Origin: Microbacterium azadirachtae
GTDB taxonomy: Bacteria > Actinomycetota > Actinomycetes > Actinomycetales > Microbacteriaceae
Assembly: GCF_000956545.1 (NCBI RefSeq)
Contig: NZ_JYIT01000084.1
Location: 62,001-126,000, forward strand
Reading direction: 5' to 3'
Length of the DNA: 64,000 nucleotides
Shown here: positions 16,834-24,930 of the stretch, one piece after another
How the letters are laid out: the number at the start of each line of letters is the position of its first letter
How positions within the stretch are numbered: position 1 is the stretch's first letter
Position numbers and translations under genes: made by a program
The notes under the pieces: generated by a model
Databases searched by the model: none
Seen by the model: the letters and a program-made list of their open reading frames with translations, nothing else
Told to the model about the DNA's origin: nothing

Positions 16834-17793
16834 ATGACGTCCACCGTCCTCCCCGCCGCCGGAACCCGGACGGGCTCCGGCGGCGGGAACGACCGGGCGG
16901 GCGGCGGCATGTTCGCGGCCGCCCGCCGCCGCCGGGCGCTCATCGCGTGGGGCTTCGCCCTGCCGTTCGTCCTGGTCTTCGGCGTGTTCATGATCGTGCC
17001 GATCGTGGGCTCGTTCGCGATGTCGTTCACCGACTTCACCGCCCGCGACATCGGCTCGCCGTTCGCCGTGGACGCCGTCGGCCTGCAGCAGTACGTCGCG
17101 CTCTTCCGCGATCCGCGATTCCTCACCTCGCTGGGGGTCACGGGGGTGTTCGTGGTGGTGGGCATCCCCGTCACGATGATCGTCGCGTTGGCCCTCGCCC
17201 TTGCGCTGAACAGCGGCCAGGGACGTCTGGTGGCGTTCTTCCGGGTCGGGTTCTACGCGCCCGTGGTCACCAGCATCGTGGCCGTCGCCGTCGTCTGGCG
17301 CTACATCCTGCAGCCGGACGGCCTGCTCAACACCGCGCTCGCGGCGATCGGCATCGCAGGGCCCAACTGGTTGAACGATCCCGCCTTCGCCCTGCCGTCG
17401 CTCATCCTCATGGCGGTGTGGCGCAACGTCGGCACGCTCATGGTCATCTTCCTCGCCGGGCTCCAGGCCGTGCCGGAGGACGTCACGGAGGCGGCGATCA
17501 TGGACGGCGCGTCGCCGTGGCGGCGGCTCGTCTCGGTCACCCTGCCGCTGCTGCGTCCGACGCTCCTCCTTGGGGCCGTGCTCATCTCGGTGGGATACCT
17601 GCAGTTCTTCGAGGAGTCCTTCGTGATGACCAAGGGCGGCCCCCTGGACTCGACGCTGTCCGTGGCGTTCTACACCTACCAGCAGTTCGGCTTCGGCGAG
17701 TACGGCCTCGCGTCCGCGGCCAGCTACGTGCTGTTCCTCGTGATCGCGCTCGTGAGCCTGCTGCAGTTCCGCCTGCTGCGTTCGAAGGACTGA
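16834..17793 (+). CDS. Sugar ABC transporter permease (MalF type)
   Basis: A 319-residue inner-membrane subunit, one base after the binding-protein stop. The cytoplasmic N-terminus is Gly/Arg-rich and is followed by six spans, the first being LIAWGFALPFVLVFGVFMIVPIVGSF. The EAA loop that contacts the ATPase reads EAAIMDGASPWRRLVSVTLPLLRPT in pieces at about residues 220-245. The N-terminal extension and single extra loop are typical of MalF/UgpA-type partners. No ATP-binding subunit is encoded in the operon, so a shared ATPase of the MsiK type elsewhere is probably used. Confidence 0.93.
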   Translation: MTSTVLPAAGTRTGSGGGNDRAGGGMFAAARRRRALIAWGFALPFVLVFGVFMIVPIVGSFAMSFTDFTARDIGSPFAVDAVGLQQYVALFRDPRFLTSLGVTGVFVVVGIPVTMIVALALALALNSGQGRLVAFFRVGFYAPVVTSIVAVAVVWRYILQPDGLLNTALAAIGIAGPNWLNDPAFALPSLILMAVWRNVGTLMVIFLAGLQAVPEDVTEAAIMDGASPWRRLVSVTLPLLRPTLLLGAVLISVGYLQFFEESFVMTKGGPLDSTLSVAFYTYQQFGFGEYGLASAASYVLFLVIALVSLLQFRLLRSKD

Positions 17794-17796
17794 CCC

Positions 17797-18660
17797 ATGG
17801 CTCTCGCACACACAGAAGCCCCGATCCGGTCCCGCCGCGCCCGCCGGCTGAGCGGCCGGGCGACCTCCTACGCCGTGCTGACGGTCGGGCTGGTGATCTG
17901 GCTCGTCCCGTTCGTCTGGATGGTGCTCGGATCCGTCAAGACGCAGGGCGAGATCCTGCGCCGGCCGCCGACCTGGTGGCCGCAGGCGCCGACCGGGGAG
18001 AACTACGCGCAGTGGTTCGGCCCTCTCGACTTCTGGCACTTCTTCGGCAACAGCCTGATCGTGGCGCTCGTGACGGTGCTCGGCAACCTCGTGTTCTGCT
18101 CGATGGTCGGCTATGCGCTCGCGAAGATGGAGTTCCCCGGCAAGCGGATCCTGTTCGGCGCCGTCATGGTCACGCTCATGGTGCCGGGCGTGGTGACCTT
18201 CGTGCCGCTGTTCGTGATGGTGTCCAAGCTGGGGCTGGTCAACAGCTATCCCGCCCTCATCCTGCCGTTCATCACGGCGCCGCTCGGGGTGTTCCTGATG
18301 CGCCAGTTCATGGCGGGGATCCCCGACGCGCTGCTCGAGGCGGCACGCCTGGACGGCGCGGGGGAGTGGCGGATCTTCCGCTCGGTCGTCATGCCGCTGT
18401 GCGGACCGCCCCTGGCGACGCTCGGGATCCTGACCTTCCTGGGCTCCTGGAACAACTTCCTGTGGCCGCTCGTGGCGGCGCAGACCGAGGACATGTACAC
18501 GCTGCCGGTCGCCCTGTCGCTGTACTCGACGGGCCAGAACGCCACCGACTACGGGCTGCTGCTGGCAGGTTCCGTGCTCGTGATCGCCCCGATCCTGCTG
18601 CTCTTCGTCTTCCTGCAGCGGTGGTTCATCCGGGGCGTCGCCACGACCGGCCTGAAATGA
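17797..18660 (+). CDS. Sugar ABC transporter permease (MalG type)
   Basis: A 287-residue partner permease starting three bases after the first permease. It has six spans; the first is SYAVLTVGLVIWLVPFVWMVLGS. The EAA loop is present as LLEAARLDGAGEWRIF followed by VVMPLCGPPLATL. LGSWNNFLWPL near the C-terminus is a hallmark of MalG/CUT1 permeases. It completes the membrane channel with the gene before it, and the glycosidase gene follows after 23 bases with a GAGGGAGAGGG ribosome site. Confidence 0.93.
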   Translation: MALAHTEAPIRSRRARRLSGRATSYAVLTVGLVIWLVPFVWMVLGSVKTQGEILRRPPTWWPQAPTGENYAQWFGPLDFWHFFGNSLIVALVTVLGNLVFCSMVGYALAKMEFPGKRILFGAVMVTLMVPGVVTFVPLFVMVSKLGLVNSYPALILPFITAPLGVFLMRQFMAGIPDALLEAARLDGAGEWRIFRSVVMPLCGPPLATLGILTFLGSWNNFLWPLVAAQTEDMYTLPVALSLYSTGQNATDYGLLLAGSVLVIAPILLLFVFLQRWFIRGVATTGLK

Positions 18661-18683
18661 CGCAACGAGGGAGAGGGACATCC

Positions 18684-20522
18684 ATGAGGGATGAGTTTCG
18701 GACGACGGACGAGGGCGTGCGCTTCCGCGACCTCAACGGCAACGGAGTGATGGATCCGTATGAGGATCCTCGGCTGAGCGCCGAGGAGCGGGTCGAGGAC
18801 CTGCTCGGCCGCCTGTCGATCGAGGAGAAGGTGGGGCTCCTGTTCCACACCGTCATCGAGATCGGCGACGAGGGCGAGCTGCGCGAGGAGCCCGGTGCCA
18901 TCTCGAAGTCTCCGACCTCGGTGGTCGTGCTGGGCAAGCACCTCACGCACTTCAACGTGCACGGCATGCGCACCGCACGGGAGGGCGCGCGGTGGAACAA
19001 CCGGCTCCAGGCCCTCGCGGCCCGCAGCCCGCACGGCATCCCGGTGACCATCAGCACCGACCCGCGGCACGCCTTCGTGGAGAACTCGGGCGTCGCCTTC
19101 GCCGCCGGCCCGTTCTCGCAATGGCCCGAGCCCCTGGGGCTCGCCGCGCTGGACGACGTCGACCTGGTGCGGAGGTTCGCCGAGATCGCGGGCAGGGAGT
19201 ACCGCGCGGTGGGGATCAGGATGGCTCTGCACCCGCAGGTCGACCTCCCGACCGAGGCGCGCTGGGGGCGCCAGGCGCAGACGTTCGGGTACGACGCCGA
19301 GCGCGTCGCCGAGATGACCGGCGCGTATCTGGAGGGCTTCCAGTGGGAGCGGCTCGGTCCCGACAGCGTCGCGTGCATCACCAAGCACTTCCCGGGCGGC
19401 GGTCCTCAGTTGGACGGCGAGGACGCGCACTTCCCCTACGGTCGCGAGCAGGTGTACCCCGGCGGGCGCTTCGAGGAGCATCTGCGTCCGTTCGTCGAGG
19501 CGATCCGTCGCGGCACGGCGGGGATCATGCCGTACTACGGGATGCCGGTGGGGCTGGTGCGCCACGGGGAGCCGATCGAGGAGGTCGGCTTCAGCTACAG
19601 CCGGCAGATCGTCACGGATCTGCTGCGCGAGGAGCTCGGCTACGACGGCGTCGTCCTGAGCGACTGGGAGCTCATCAACGACAACCACGTCGGGGATCAG
19701 GTGCTGCCGGCGCGGGCGTGGGGCGTCGAGGAGTTGTCGCCGCGGGAGCGGCTGCTGCGGCTGCTGGACGCCGGTGTCGATCAGTTCGGCGGCGAGGAGT
19801 GCGTCGAGCTCCTGCAGGAGCTCCTCGCCGAGGGGGCGGTCGCGGAGGAGCGGATCGACCGGTCCGCGCGGCGCATCCTGCTCGTGAAGTTCCGGCTCGG
19901 GCTCTTCGACGACCCGTATGTGGACGAGGACGAGGCCGAGCGCATCGTCGGCGCGGCGGAGTTCCGCGCCGAGGGGGAGCGTGCTCAGGCCGAGTCCGTC
20001 ACCGTGCTGCAGAACCGGGACCGCACGCTGCCGCTGTTCCGCGGCGGGCGTCCGAGGATCTACGCCGAGGGCGTCGCGACGGACGCGCTCGCCGGGTACG
20101 GGGACCGCGTCGCGGCTCCCGAGGAGGCGGAGCTCGCGCTGGTGCGGATCGGCGCGCCGTTCGAGCCGCGGGACGACCTCTTCCTGGAGGCCTGGTTCCA
20201 TCAGGGCTCCCTCGAGTTCCCGCCGGGCCTCGTCGCACGGCTGCGACGGATCGCCGCGCACTGCCCGCTGGTGGTGGTCGTGAACCTCGACCGTCCCGCG
20301 ATCCTCACGCCGCTCGTGCCGTTCGCCGCGGCGATCGCCGTCGAGTTCGGCACCTCGGATGCCGCCCTGCTCGCGGCGCTCTCCGGGCGGATACCGCCGC
20401 GCGGCGTGCTCCCCGTCGACATCCCGCGTTCGATGGACGCGGTGCGGGCGGCGTTCGCCGACATGCCGGACGGCACCGAGGATCCGGTCTTCCGCCGCGG
20501 CACCGGCCTGACGATCGGCTGA
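18684..20522 (+). CDS. Glycoside hydrolase family 3 protein (beta-glycosidase)
   Basis: A 612-residue retaining exo-glycosidase. The family 3 TIM barrel includes GIPVTISTDPRHAF, RWGRQAQTFGYDAERV and CITKHFPGGGPQLDGEDAHF. The nucleophile is Asp327 in GVVLSDWELIND. A second alpha/beta domain follows, ending about residue 600. No signal peptide is seen, so it should act in the cytoplasm on imported glycoside. Residues 16-27 (DLNGNGVMDPYE) match an EF-hand calcium loop pattern, which recurs in this GH3 subgroup. Its position in the ABC operon argues that it hydrolyses the transported substrate. Which sugar is released cannot be read from the sequence. Confidence 0.92.
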   Translation: MRDEFRTTDEGVRFRDLNGNGVMDPYEDPRLSAEERVEDLLGRLSIEEKVGLLFHTVIEIGDEGELREEPGAISKSPTSVVVLGKHLTHFNVHGMRTAREGARWNNRLQALAARSPHGIPVTISTDPRHAFVENSGVAFAAGPFSQWPEPLGLAALDDVDLVRRFAEIAGREYRAVGIRMALHPQVDLPTEARWGRQAQTFGYDAERVAEMTGAYLEGFQWERLGPDSVACITKHFPGGGPQLDGEDAHFPYGREQVYPGGRFEEHLRPFVEAIRRGTAGIMPYYGMPVGLVRHGEPIEEVGFSYSRQIVTDLLREELGYDGVVLSDWELINDNHVGDQVLPARAWGVEELSPRERLLRLLDAGVDQFGGEECVELLQELLAEGAVAEERIDRSARRILLVKFRLGLFDDPYVDEDEAERIVGAAEFRAEGERAQAESVTVLQNRDRTLPLFRGGRPRIYAEGVATDALAGYGDRVAAPEEAELALVRIGAPFEPRDDLFLEAWFHQGSLEFPPGLVARLRRIAAHCPLVVVVNLDRPAILTPLVPFAAAIAVEFGTSDAALLAALSGRIPPRGVLPVDIPRSMDAVRAAFADMPDGTEDPVFRRGTGLTIG

Positions 20523-20534
20523 GCGCCCGCTCAG

Positions 20535-20554
20535 TAGAATCGCTCCGAAAGCGA
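20535..20554 (+). promoter_or_regulatory. Possible promoter region of the LacI gene
   Basis: TAGAAT at 20535-20540 is a -10-like hexamer 21 bases before the ATG. An overlapping short inverted repeat, TCGCT/AGCGA, spans 20540-20554. It does not resemble the O1/O2 operators, so autoregulation is not indicated. Confidence 0.35.
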
Positions 20555-20561
20555 GGTGCTC

Positions 20562-21677
20562 ATGGCGTCGAGCCGACCCACCGTCTACGACGTGGCGCAG
20601 CGTGCCGGAGTGTCGATCGCGACGGTCTCCTTCTCGTTCCGCCGGCCCGACCGGGTGCGCGAGGACACGCGCCGCCTCGTCCTCGAGGCCGCGCGTGAGA
20701 TCGGCTACGTGCCGAGCGGATCCGCGCGGAGCCTCGCTCGCGGGCGCACCGGGGTGCTCGGGCTGCATCTCTTCGACATGCTGCTCGACCAGGAGCCCGG
20801 GGCGTCGCCCTCGGCGGACGGGAGCGCCCGGGTCGACCTGGACGAGCTCGACCTCGACGCCGACGCGGTGACCTGGGACGCCGCCGCGGACGAGCGGGAG
20901 AGCGATCCGCGCACGTTCCCGCTGTACGTCGACGAGGTGCAGCGCGGGTTCGTGCTCGAATGCAAGCGCAACGGCACGGCGGTGCTCCTCTCCAGCGGAG
21001 GCGTGGGCGTCTCCGACCTTGCCGACACGGCAGGGCGGGTGGACGGTCTCGCGATCCTCCCGGGACGTTCGACGGCCGCGGCGATCGAGGCGGTGGCCGC
21101 ACGGGTCCCGGTCGTGCAGCTGAGCAAGCGCGCGGGCATCGGACACCGCGTCACGGTGGACAACGCCGGCGGCATGCGGAAGCTCGTGCAGCACCTGCAC
21201 GACGTGCACGGCGTCGAGACGTTCGGATGGGTCGGGGCCATCGGCGAGGACGATCTGGACGAGCGGCGTGAGGGCTTCCTCACCGCGGTGCAGGACATCC
21301 GCGGCGCCCGCGCCGAGACCCTCGACGACGCCGACCTCGAGCGGATGCCCGCCTATCCCGTGCTGCGTGAGCGGGTCGCGGCGGGGACGCTCCCCGCCGC
21401 CCTGGTCTGCGGCAGCGACCAGACCGCGCTGCGCGTGATGGACGTGCTCCGCGGCGAGGGGATCCGCGTGCCGCAGGACGTGCTCGTGACGGGCTTCGAC
21501 GGCATCATGGCGAGTCGGCTCTCGACGCCGACGCTCACGACGGTGCGCCAGCCGATGGAGCTGATGGGACGCATCGCCGCCCACCTGCTCCTGACGGATC
21601 CCGGCGACGGAACAGTGCCTCCGCGCACCGTGAGACTCGCGACGGACCTCCGCGTGGGCGGCAGCTGCGGCTGCTGA
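20562..21677 (+). CDS. LacI-family transcriptional regulator with an acidic insertion
   Basis: A 371-residue regulator. The N-terminal helix-turn-helix is TVYDVAQRAGVSIATVSFSF, followed by the hinge region SARSLARGRTGVLGLH. The periplasmic-binding-like domain holds GLAILPGRSTAAAIEA, TVDNAGGMRKLVQHLHDVHG and VLVTGFDGIMASRLSTPTLTTVRQP. Between residues about 73 and 118 there is an extra Asp/Glu-rich stretch (VDLDELDLDADAVTWDAAAD) that ordinary LacI proteins lack. It ends the carbohydrate locus and is the natural candidate for binding O1 and O2. The ATG at 20562 is chosen over the GTG at 20556 because GCGAGG is six bases upstream. Confidence 0.92.
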   Translation: MASSRPTVYDVAQRAGVSIATVSFSFRRPDRVREDTRRLVLEAAREIGYVPSGSARSLARGRTGVLGLHLFDMLLDQEPGASPSADGSARVDLDELDLDADAVTWDAAADERESDPRTFPLYVDEVQRGFVLECKRNGTAVLLSSGGVGVSDLADTAGRVDGLAILPGRSTAAAIEAVAARVPVVQLSKRAGIGHRVTVDNAGGMRKLVQHLHDVHGVETFGWVGAIGEDDLDERREGFLTAVQDIRGARAETLDDADLERMPAYPVLRERVAAGTLPAALVCGSDQTALRVMDVLRGEGIRVPQDVLVTGFDGIMASRLSTPTLTTVRQPMELMGRIAAHLLLTDPGDGTVPPRTVRLATDLRVGGSCGC

Positions 21678-21695
21678 CCCTCGCGGCGGCGGACG

Positions 21696-22565
21696 TCAGT
21701 CCAGGATCCGGCAGTGCGTCGTGAGTTCGCCGATGCCGTCGATGCCGACCGTGACGGTCGAGCGGTCGCGGAGGAAGATCTGCGGGTCCCGAGAGTATCC
21801 GGCTCCGCCGGGGCTGCCGGTCGAGATGAGCGTGCCCGGACGCAGGGTGAGCGAGCGCGAGAGATGCGCGATCAGGGTCGACACCGGTCGCACCATCTGC
21901 CCGGTCGACGCGTCCTGCACCCGGTGGCCGTCGACGACGGTCCAGATGTGCAGGTCCTGCGGATCCGGGATCTCGTCGGCCGTCACGACCACGGGGCCGG
22001 TAGGGGAGAACCCGTCGAAGGATTTGCACCGCGACCACTGCGCCTCGGCGAACTGGATGTCGCGCGCGGTGATGTCGTTGACCACCGTGTAGCCCCAGAC
22101 ATGGTCGAGCGCGTCCTCGGCCGTGACGTCCTTGGCGGGTGCGCCGATGATGACGCCGAGCTCCGCCTCGTAGTCGACCGACTCGGACAGCGCCCGCGGC
22201 CACGACGTCGTCTGCCCGTGCCCGGTGAGCGAGTTGGGCCACAGCGTGAACACCGTGGGAGCAGTGTCGGTCTTGAGGCCGAGCTCGCTCGAGTGCGCCG
22301 CATAGTTCAGCCCCACCGCGAGCACGACGGGGGGAGCGAGCACCGCGGCGCTGAAGCCGAAGCCGTCGAGGGGGTGCACCGGGGCATCGCCGTCGGCGTG
22401 GGCCTCGCGGACCCGGGCGAGGAGGTCGTCGCCGCCCTCGATGAGCTGCTGGAGTGTGGCAGGGGCCGGATCCACGAGATCGGAGACGAGCGTCGCGCCG
22501 TCGCCGTCGATGACGGCGAGGACGGGAATGTCGGACTCGGGACGGCGCAGATGAGCGAACCGCAT
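21696..22565 (-). CDS. Fumarylacetoacetate hydrolase family protein
   Basis: A 289-residue FAH-superfamily enzyme, the group that hydrolyses or decarboxylates acylpyruvates and related diketo acids. The metal site is marked by the ExE in VDYEAELGVIIG and by the Asp in VVNDITARDIQ. The conserved end STGSPGGAGYSRDP is also present. It stands alone and convergent with the LacI gene, so no pathway can be assigned. TAGCGT lies six bases before the ATG, predicting a leaderless transcript. Confidence 0.88.
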   Translation of the reverse strand: MRFAHLRRPESDIPVLAVIDGDGATLVSDLVDPAPATLQQLIEGGDDLLARVREAHADGDAPVHPLDGFGFSAAVLAPPVVLAVGLNYAAHSSELGLKTDTAPTVFTLWPNSLTGHGQTTSWPRALSESVDYEAELGVIIGAPAKDVTAEDALDHVWGYTVVNDITARDIQFAEAQWSRCKSFDGFSPTGPVVVTADEIPDPQDLHIWTVVDGHRVQDASTGQMVRPVSTLIAHLSRSLTLRPGTLISTGSPGGAGYSRDPQIFLRDRSTVTVGIDGIGELTTHCRILD

Positions 22566-22612
22566 GCATCCACGCTACCGGGCGCATCCGCGACCCCGCC
22601 CGAGCGAGCCTC

Positions 22613-22618
22613 TAGGCT
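22613..22618 (+). promoter_or_regulatory. -10 element of the PrsW-like gene (leaderless type)
   Basis: TAGGCT six bases before the ATG at 22625. The FAH gene is divergent, and its own TAGCGT element is about 35 bp away. Confidence 0.5.
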
Positions 22619-22624
22619 TTGGGC

Positions 22625-23968
22625 ATGAGCTTTGGAGGACACGGCGATCCTGCCGCGCAGCGCCCGGCCTCGCGACCGTCGGCGCAGCCGACCTCGTACG
22701 GGACACCGTCCTCTGCGCAGCCGCAGTACGCGCAGCAGCCGCAGTATGTCCAGCCGCAGAGCTACCCGCAGACGGCGTCGACGCCGATCTCACCGGTGTA
22801 CGGCTCCGTGCTGGCGCAGCGGCCGGAGCATCACGGCGCGGTCGCCTACGACGCATACACGCCGCCGGCTCCGGTGCAGGCAGTGCCTGCGCTGCCGGTC
22901 CCTTCGGCGAAGGGGCGCCACGCCTCGGTCTGGGCGTTCGGCGTGCTGGGCTTCGTACTGCTGGGGCTCATCGCGTACTTCGTGTGGGCGCTCGGCCCCG
23001 CGGCGTCGATGATCGGCATGGTGCTCGCACTGGTGCCGCTCACGATCGTGTTCTTCGGCGTGTTCTTCATCGACCGCTGGGAGCCCGAGCCCCGGTCGCT
23101 CGTCGCGTTCGCGATCGCGTGGGGCGCGATCGCCTCGATCGGGCTGGCGCTGCTCGTCGACCTGCTGCTCACGCTGCTGGTCGGGGAGCGGAGCTCCGAT
23201 CTGGCGGCCGTGATCCAGGCGCCGATCGTCGAGGAGTCGGCCAAGGGCCTGGGCGTGTTCCTGATCTTCCTGATGGCGCGGCGCACCTTCGACGGTCCCG
23301 TCGACGGCATCGTCTACGGCGCGCTCGTGGGCGCGGGCTTCGCCTTCACCGAGAACATCCAGTACTTCGCGATCAGCCTGATCGAGGGCGGGGCTCCCGA
23401 TCTGACCGTCACGTTCGTGCTGCGCGGGCTCATGTCTCCGTTCGCGCACGCGATGTTCACGTCGGTGACCGGCTTCGCGATCGGACTGGCGGCGCGGCGC
23501 GGCGCCTCCGCCGCGCGGGCGCTCGGCTTCGGCGCCGTCGGCCTCCTCGGGGCCATGGCCCTGCACGCCCTGTGGAACGGGTCGTCGATGATCGGCAACT
23601 TCTTCGTGCTCTACTTCGTGCTGCAGGTGCCGCTGTTCATCGGCTTCATCGTCGCGGTCATCCTCTTGCGCAAGGAGGAGGCCCGGCTCACCTACGCCCG
23701 CCTCGGCGACTATGCGGCCGCGGGGTGGTTCACGCCCCAGGAGGTGTCCATGCTGGCCACGCCCGCCGGGCGCCGTGCGGGCCTGCAGTGGGCGAGCGGA
23801 CTCCGCGGCGACCGCCGTCCGATCATGCGCGGGTTCATCAAGGACGCGACGACGCTGGCGTCCGTGCGTCAGCGCATCATCACCGGACGGGATCCGCTGG
23901 CCGCGCAGGACGAGCAGGCGCTGCTGCACCGCACGCACGCCGCGCGAGACGCCCTGCTGGCGCTGTGA
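22625..23968 (+). CDS. PrsW-family intramembrane metalloprotease
   Basis: A 447-residue membrane protein. The first 100 residues are Gln/Pro/Ser-rich and cytoplasmic. About eight spans follow. The PrsW/CAAX-protease-like motifs are present: APIVEESAKGLGVFLIF (EExxK), VGAGFAFTENIQYF, PFAHAMFTSVTGF and MALHALWNGSS. In Bacillus, PrsW cuts an anti-sigma factor, but PrsW relatives have many targets and none is suggested by the neighbours. The C-terminal 80 residues are soluble. It is convergent with a lipoprotein gene six bases away. Confidence 0.88.
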   Translation: MSFGGHGDPAAQRPASRPSAQPTSYGTPSSAQPQYAQQPQYVQPQSYPQTASTPISPVYGSVLAQRPEHHGAVAYDAYTPPAPVQAVPALPVPSAKGRHASVWAFGVLGFVLLGLIAYFVWALGPAASMIGMVLALVPLTIVFFGVFFIDRWEPEPRSLVAFAIAWGAIASIGLALLVDLLLTLLVGERSSDLAAVIQAPIVEESAKGLGVFLIFLMARRTFDGPVDGIVYGALVGAGFAFTENIQYFAISLIEGGAPDLTVTFVLRGLMSPFAHAMFTSVTGFAIGLAARRGASAARALGFGAVGLLGAMALHALWNGSSMIGNFFVLYFVLQVPLFIGFIVAVILLRKEEARLTYARLGDYAAAGWFTPQEVSMLATPAGRRAGLQWASGLRGDRRPIMRGFIKDATTLASVRQRIITGRDPLAAQDEQALLHRTHAARDALLAL

Positions 23969-23977
23969 GCCCGCTCA
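23966..23977. terminator. Short hairpin made by two convergent stop codons
   Basis: TGAGC-CC-GCTCA contains the stop of the PrsW-like gene and the reverse complement of the stop of the lipoprotein gene. The stem is only five pairs and may be coincidental. Confidence 0.3.
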
Positions 23978-24646
23978 GAGGTCGCTGAAGTCGTCCCCTG
24001 GGGCGGCGATCCTGGTGACCGTGCCATCGACGCTCTCGTGCTCGACGTAGACGGAGCCGACGTCTCCCGGAGTGACGAGGGAGTTCGTCCCGGGCTGCTG
24101 CGTCGATTCCGAGACGAGGATCTGATGCACAGCGCCGGAGGTGTCGGTGAAGGACGCCGTGGGGGTCGCACCGGCGGCGATCGTCGCCTCCTTGGTCATG
24201 CCGACGGACACTCCGATGGCGCTGCGCAGGGAGACGCCGGCGGACGCGGCGGCAAGGAACGTGATCCTCGCCTTCGCGGAATCGGCGTAGACGCTGACGA
24301 TCACTCCGTCCCATTTCGTCGTCGTGACGTCCCAGGGATCCGTATGGTGCTCCTGGGACACCGGCGCGCCGAGTGTTCGAGAGAGGAGCTGGACGACCGC
24401 GTCTCCATCATCCAGACGTGCGGTCCCGGCCACGGCCCCTGAGGCGTCCGCGGCATCCAGATGGCCCAACGACAGCGACAGGGTCGCGATCGCCGCCGGC
24501 GTCGGCGACGCGGTCGACGACGGCGTGGGTGCGGGAACTGCTGAGGTCGTCGGGCTGCTCGACGTCGCGGCCGGCGGAGTGACCGCAGCGCACGACGTGA
24601 GGACAAGCGCGACGAGGACGGTCGCGGGGGCTCGCAGTACTCGCAT
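23975..24646 (-). CDS. Putative lipoprotein with Ser/Pro-rich linker
   Basis: A 223-residue exported protein. It begins with MRVLRAPATVLVALVLTSC, a lipoprotein signal with lipobox LTSC. A Ser/Thr/Pro linker of about 35 residues follows. The globular part has two similar stretches and the phrase SVGMTKEATIAAGATPTA, which parallels GVGVGSTEEQVRAAYPGA of the lipoprotein at 1.8 kb. This hints that both share a fold, but identity is low by eye. Function is unknown. TAGATT lies six bases before the ATG, so the mRNA may be leaderless. Confidence 0.75.
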   Translation of the reverse strand: MRVLRAPATVLVALVLTSCAAVTPPAATSSSPTTSAVPAPTPSSTASPTPAAIATLSLSLGHLDAADASGAVAGTARLDDGDAVVQLLSRTLGAPVSQEHHTDPWDVTTTKWDGVIVSVYADSAKARITFLAAASAGVSLRSAIGVSVGMTKEATIAAGATPTASFTDTSGAVHQILVSESTQQPGTNSLVTPGDVGSVYVEHESVDGTVTRIAAPGDDFSDL

Positions 24647-24743
24647 GAGATGAATCTAGGGGTGGACGAGACTCGACCGGTGGCTTCCGATATAACGGGA
24701 CCGCATCGGATTCTGTGCGCGGCGCGGATGCGGTGATCGCAAG

Positions 24744-24794
24744 ACTCAGCGCCCGGTGCTGCGGCGATGCCTGCAAGTCCTCCGGGCGCTGAGT
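24744..24794. repeat. Perfect 13-bp inverted repeat in the gap before the FKBP gene
   Basis: ACTCAGCGCCCGG (24744-24756) and CCGGGCGCTGAGT (24782-24794) are exact complements with a 25-nt loop. There is no T-run on either side. It lies in a 284-bp divergent gap that holds no gene, upstream of the FKBP promoter. Confidence 0.7.
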
Positions 24795-24812
24795 TGATCT
24801 GAAAACAGGTTG

Positions 24813-24869
24813 CACCCGCCGTACGGCGATGTCAAGGATCGCTTCGGGAAACCGCGGAGCCGGCGGGTG
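24813..24869 (+). other. Possible structured RNA segment
   Basis: CACCCGCCG (24813-24821) pairs with CGGCGGGTG (24861-24869). Inside are two smaller hairpins: GCGAT/ATCGC (near 24826-24842) and CGG-GAAA-CCG (near 24846-24855) with a GNRA loop. This makes a three-way junction. It matches no RNA family I recognise and may be chance in GC-rich DNA. Confidence 0.3.
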
Positions 24870-24894
24870 TTCGCCGTCGGCGCAGTGCCTCGCG

Positions 24895-24924
24895 TTGACC
24901 TCGCTGTGCGCGCTCGGGTTGGAT
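24895..24924 (+). promoter_or_regulatory. Promoter of the FKBP gene
   Basis: TTGACC (24895-24900) and TTGGAT (24919-24924) are separated by 18 bases, and the second ends six bases before the ATG at 24931. This is the best -35/-10 pair in the window and predicts a leaderless mRNA. Confidence 0.65.
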
Positions 24925-24930
24925 GGAAGC

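Noticed and set aside
18549..21584. A 1,011-codon minus-strand frame opposite the GH3 and LacI genes
   Set aside because: It is the complement of strongly conserved coding sequence and has no recognisable domain or ribosome site.
24813..24869. Identification of the hairpin cluster as SRP RNA, a TPP or a cobalamin riboswitch
   Set aside because: The hallmark sequences of these RNAs are absent. Only the folding pattern is notable.
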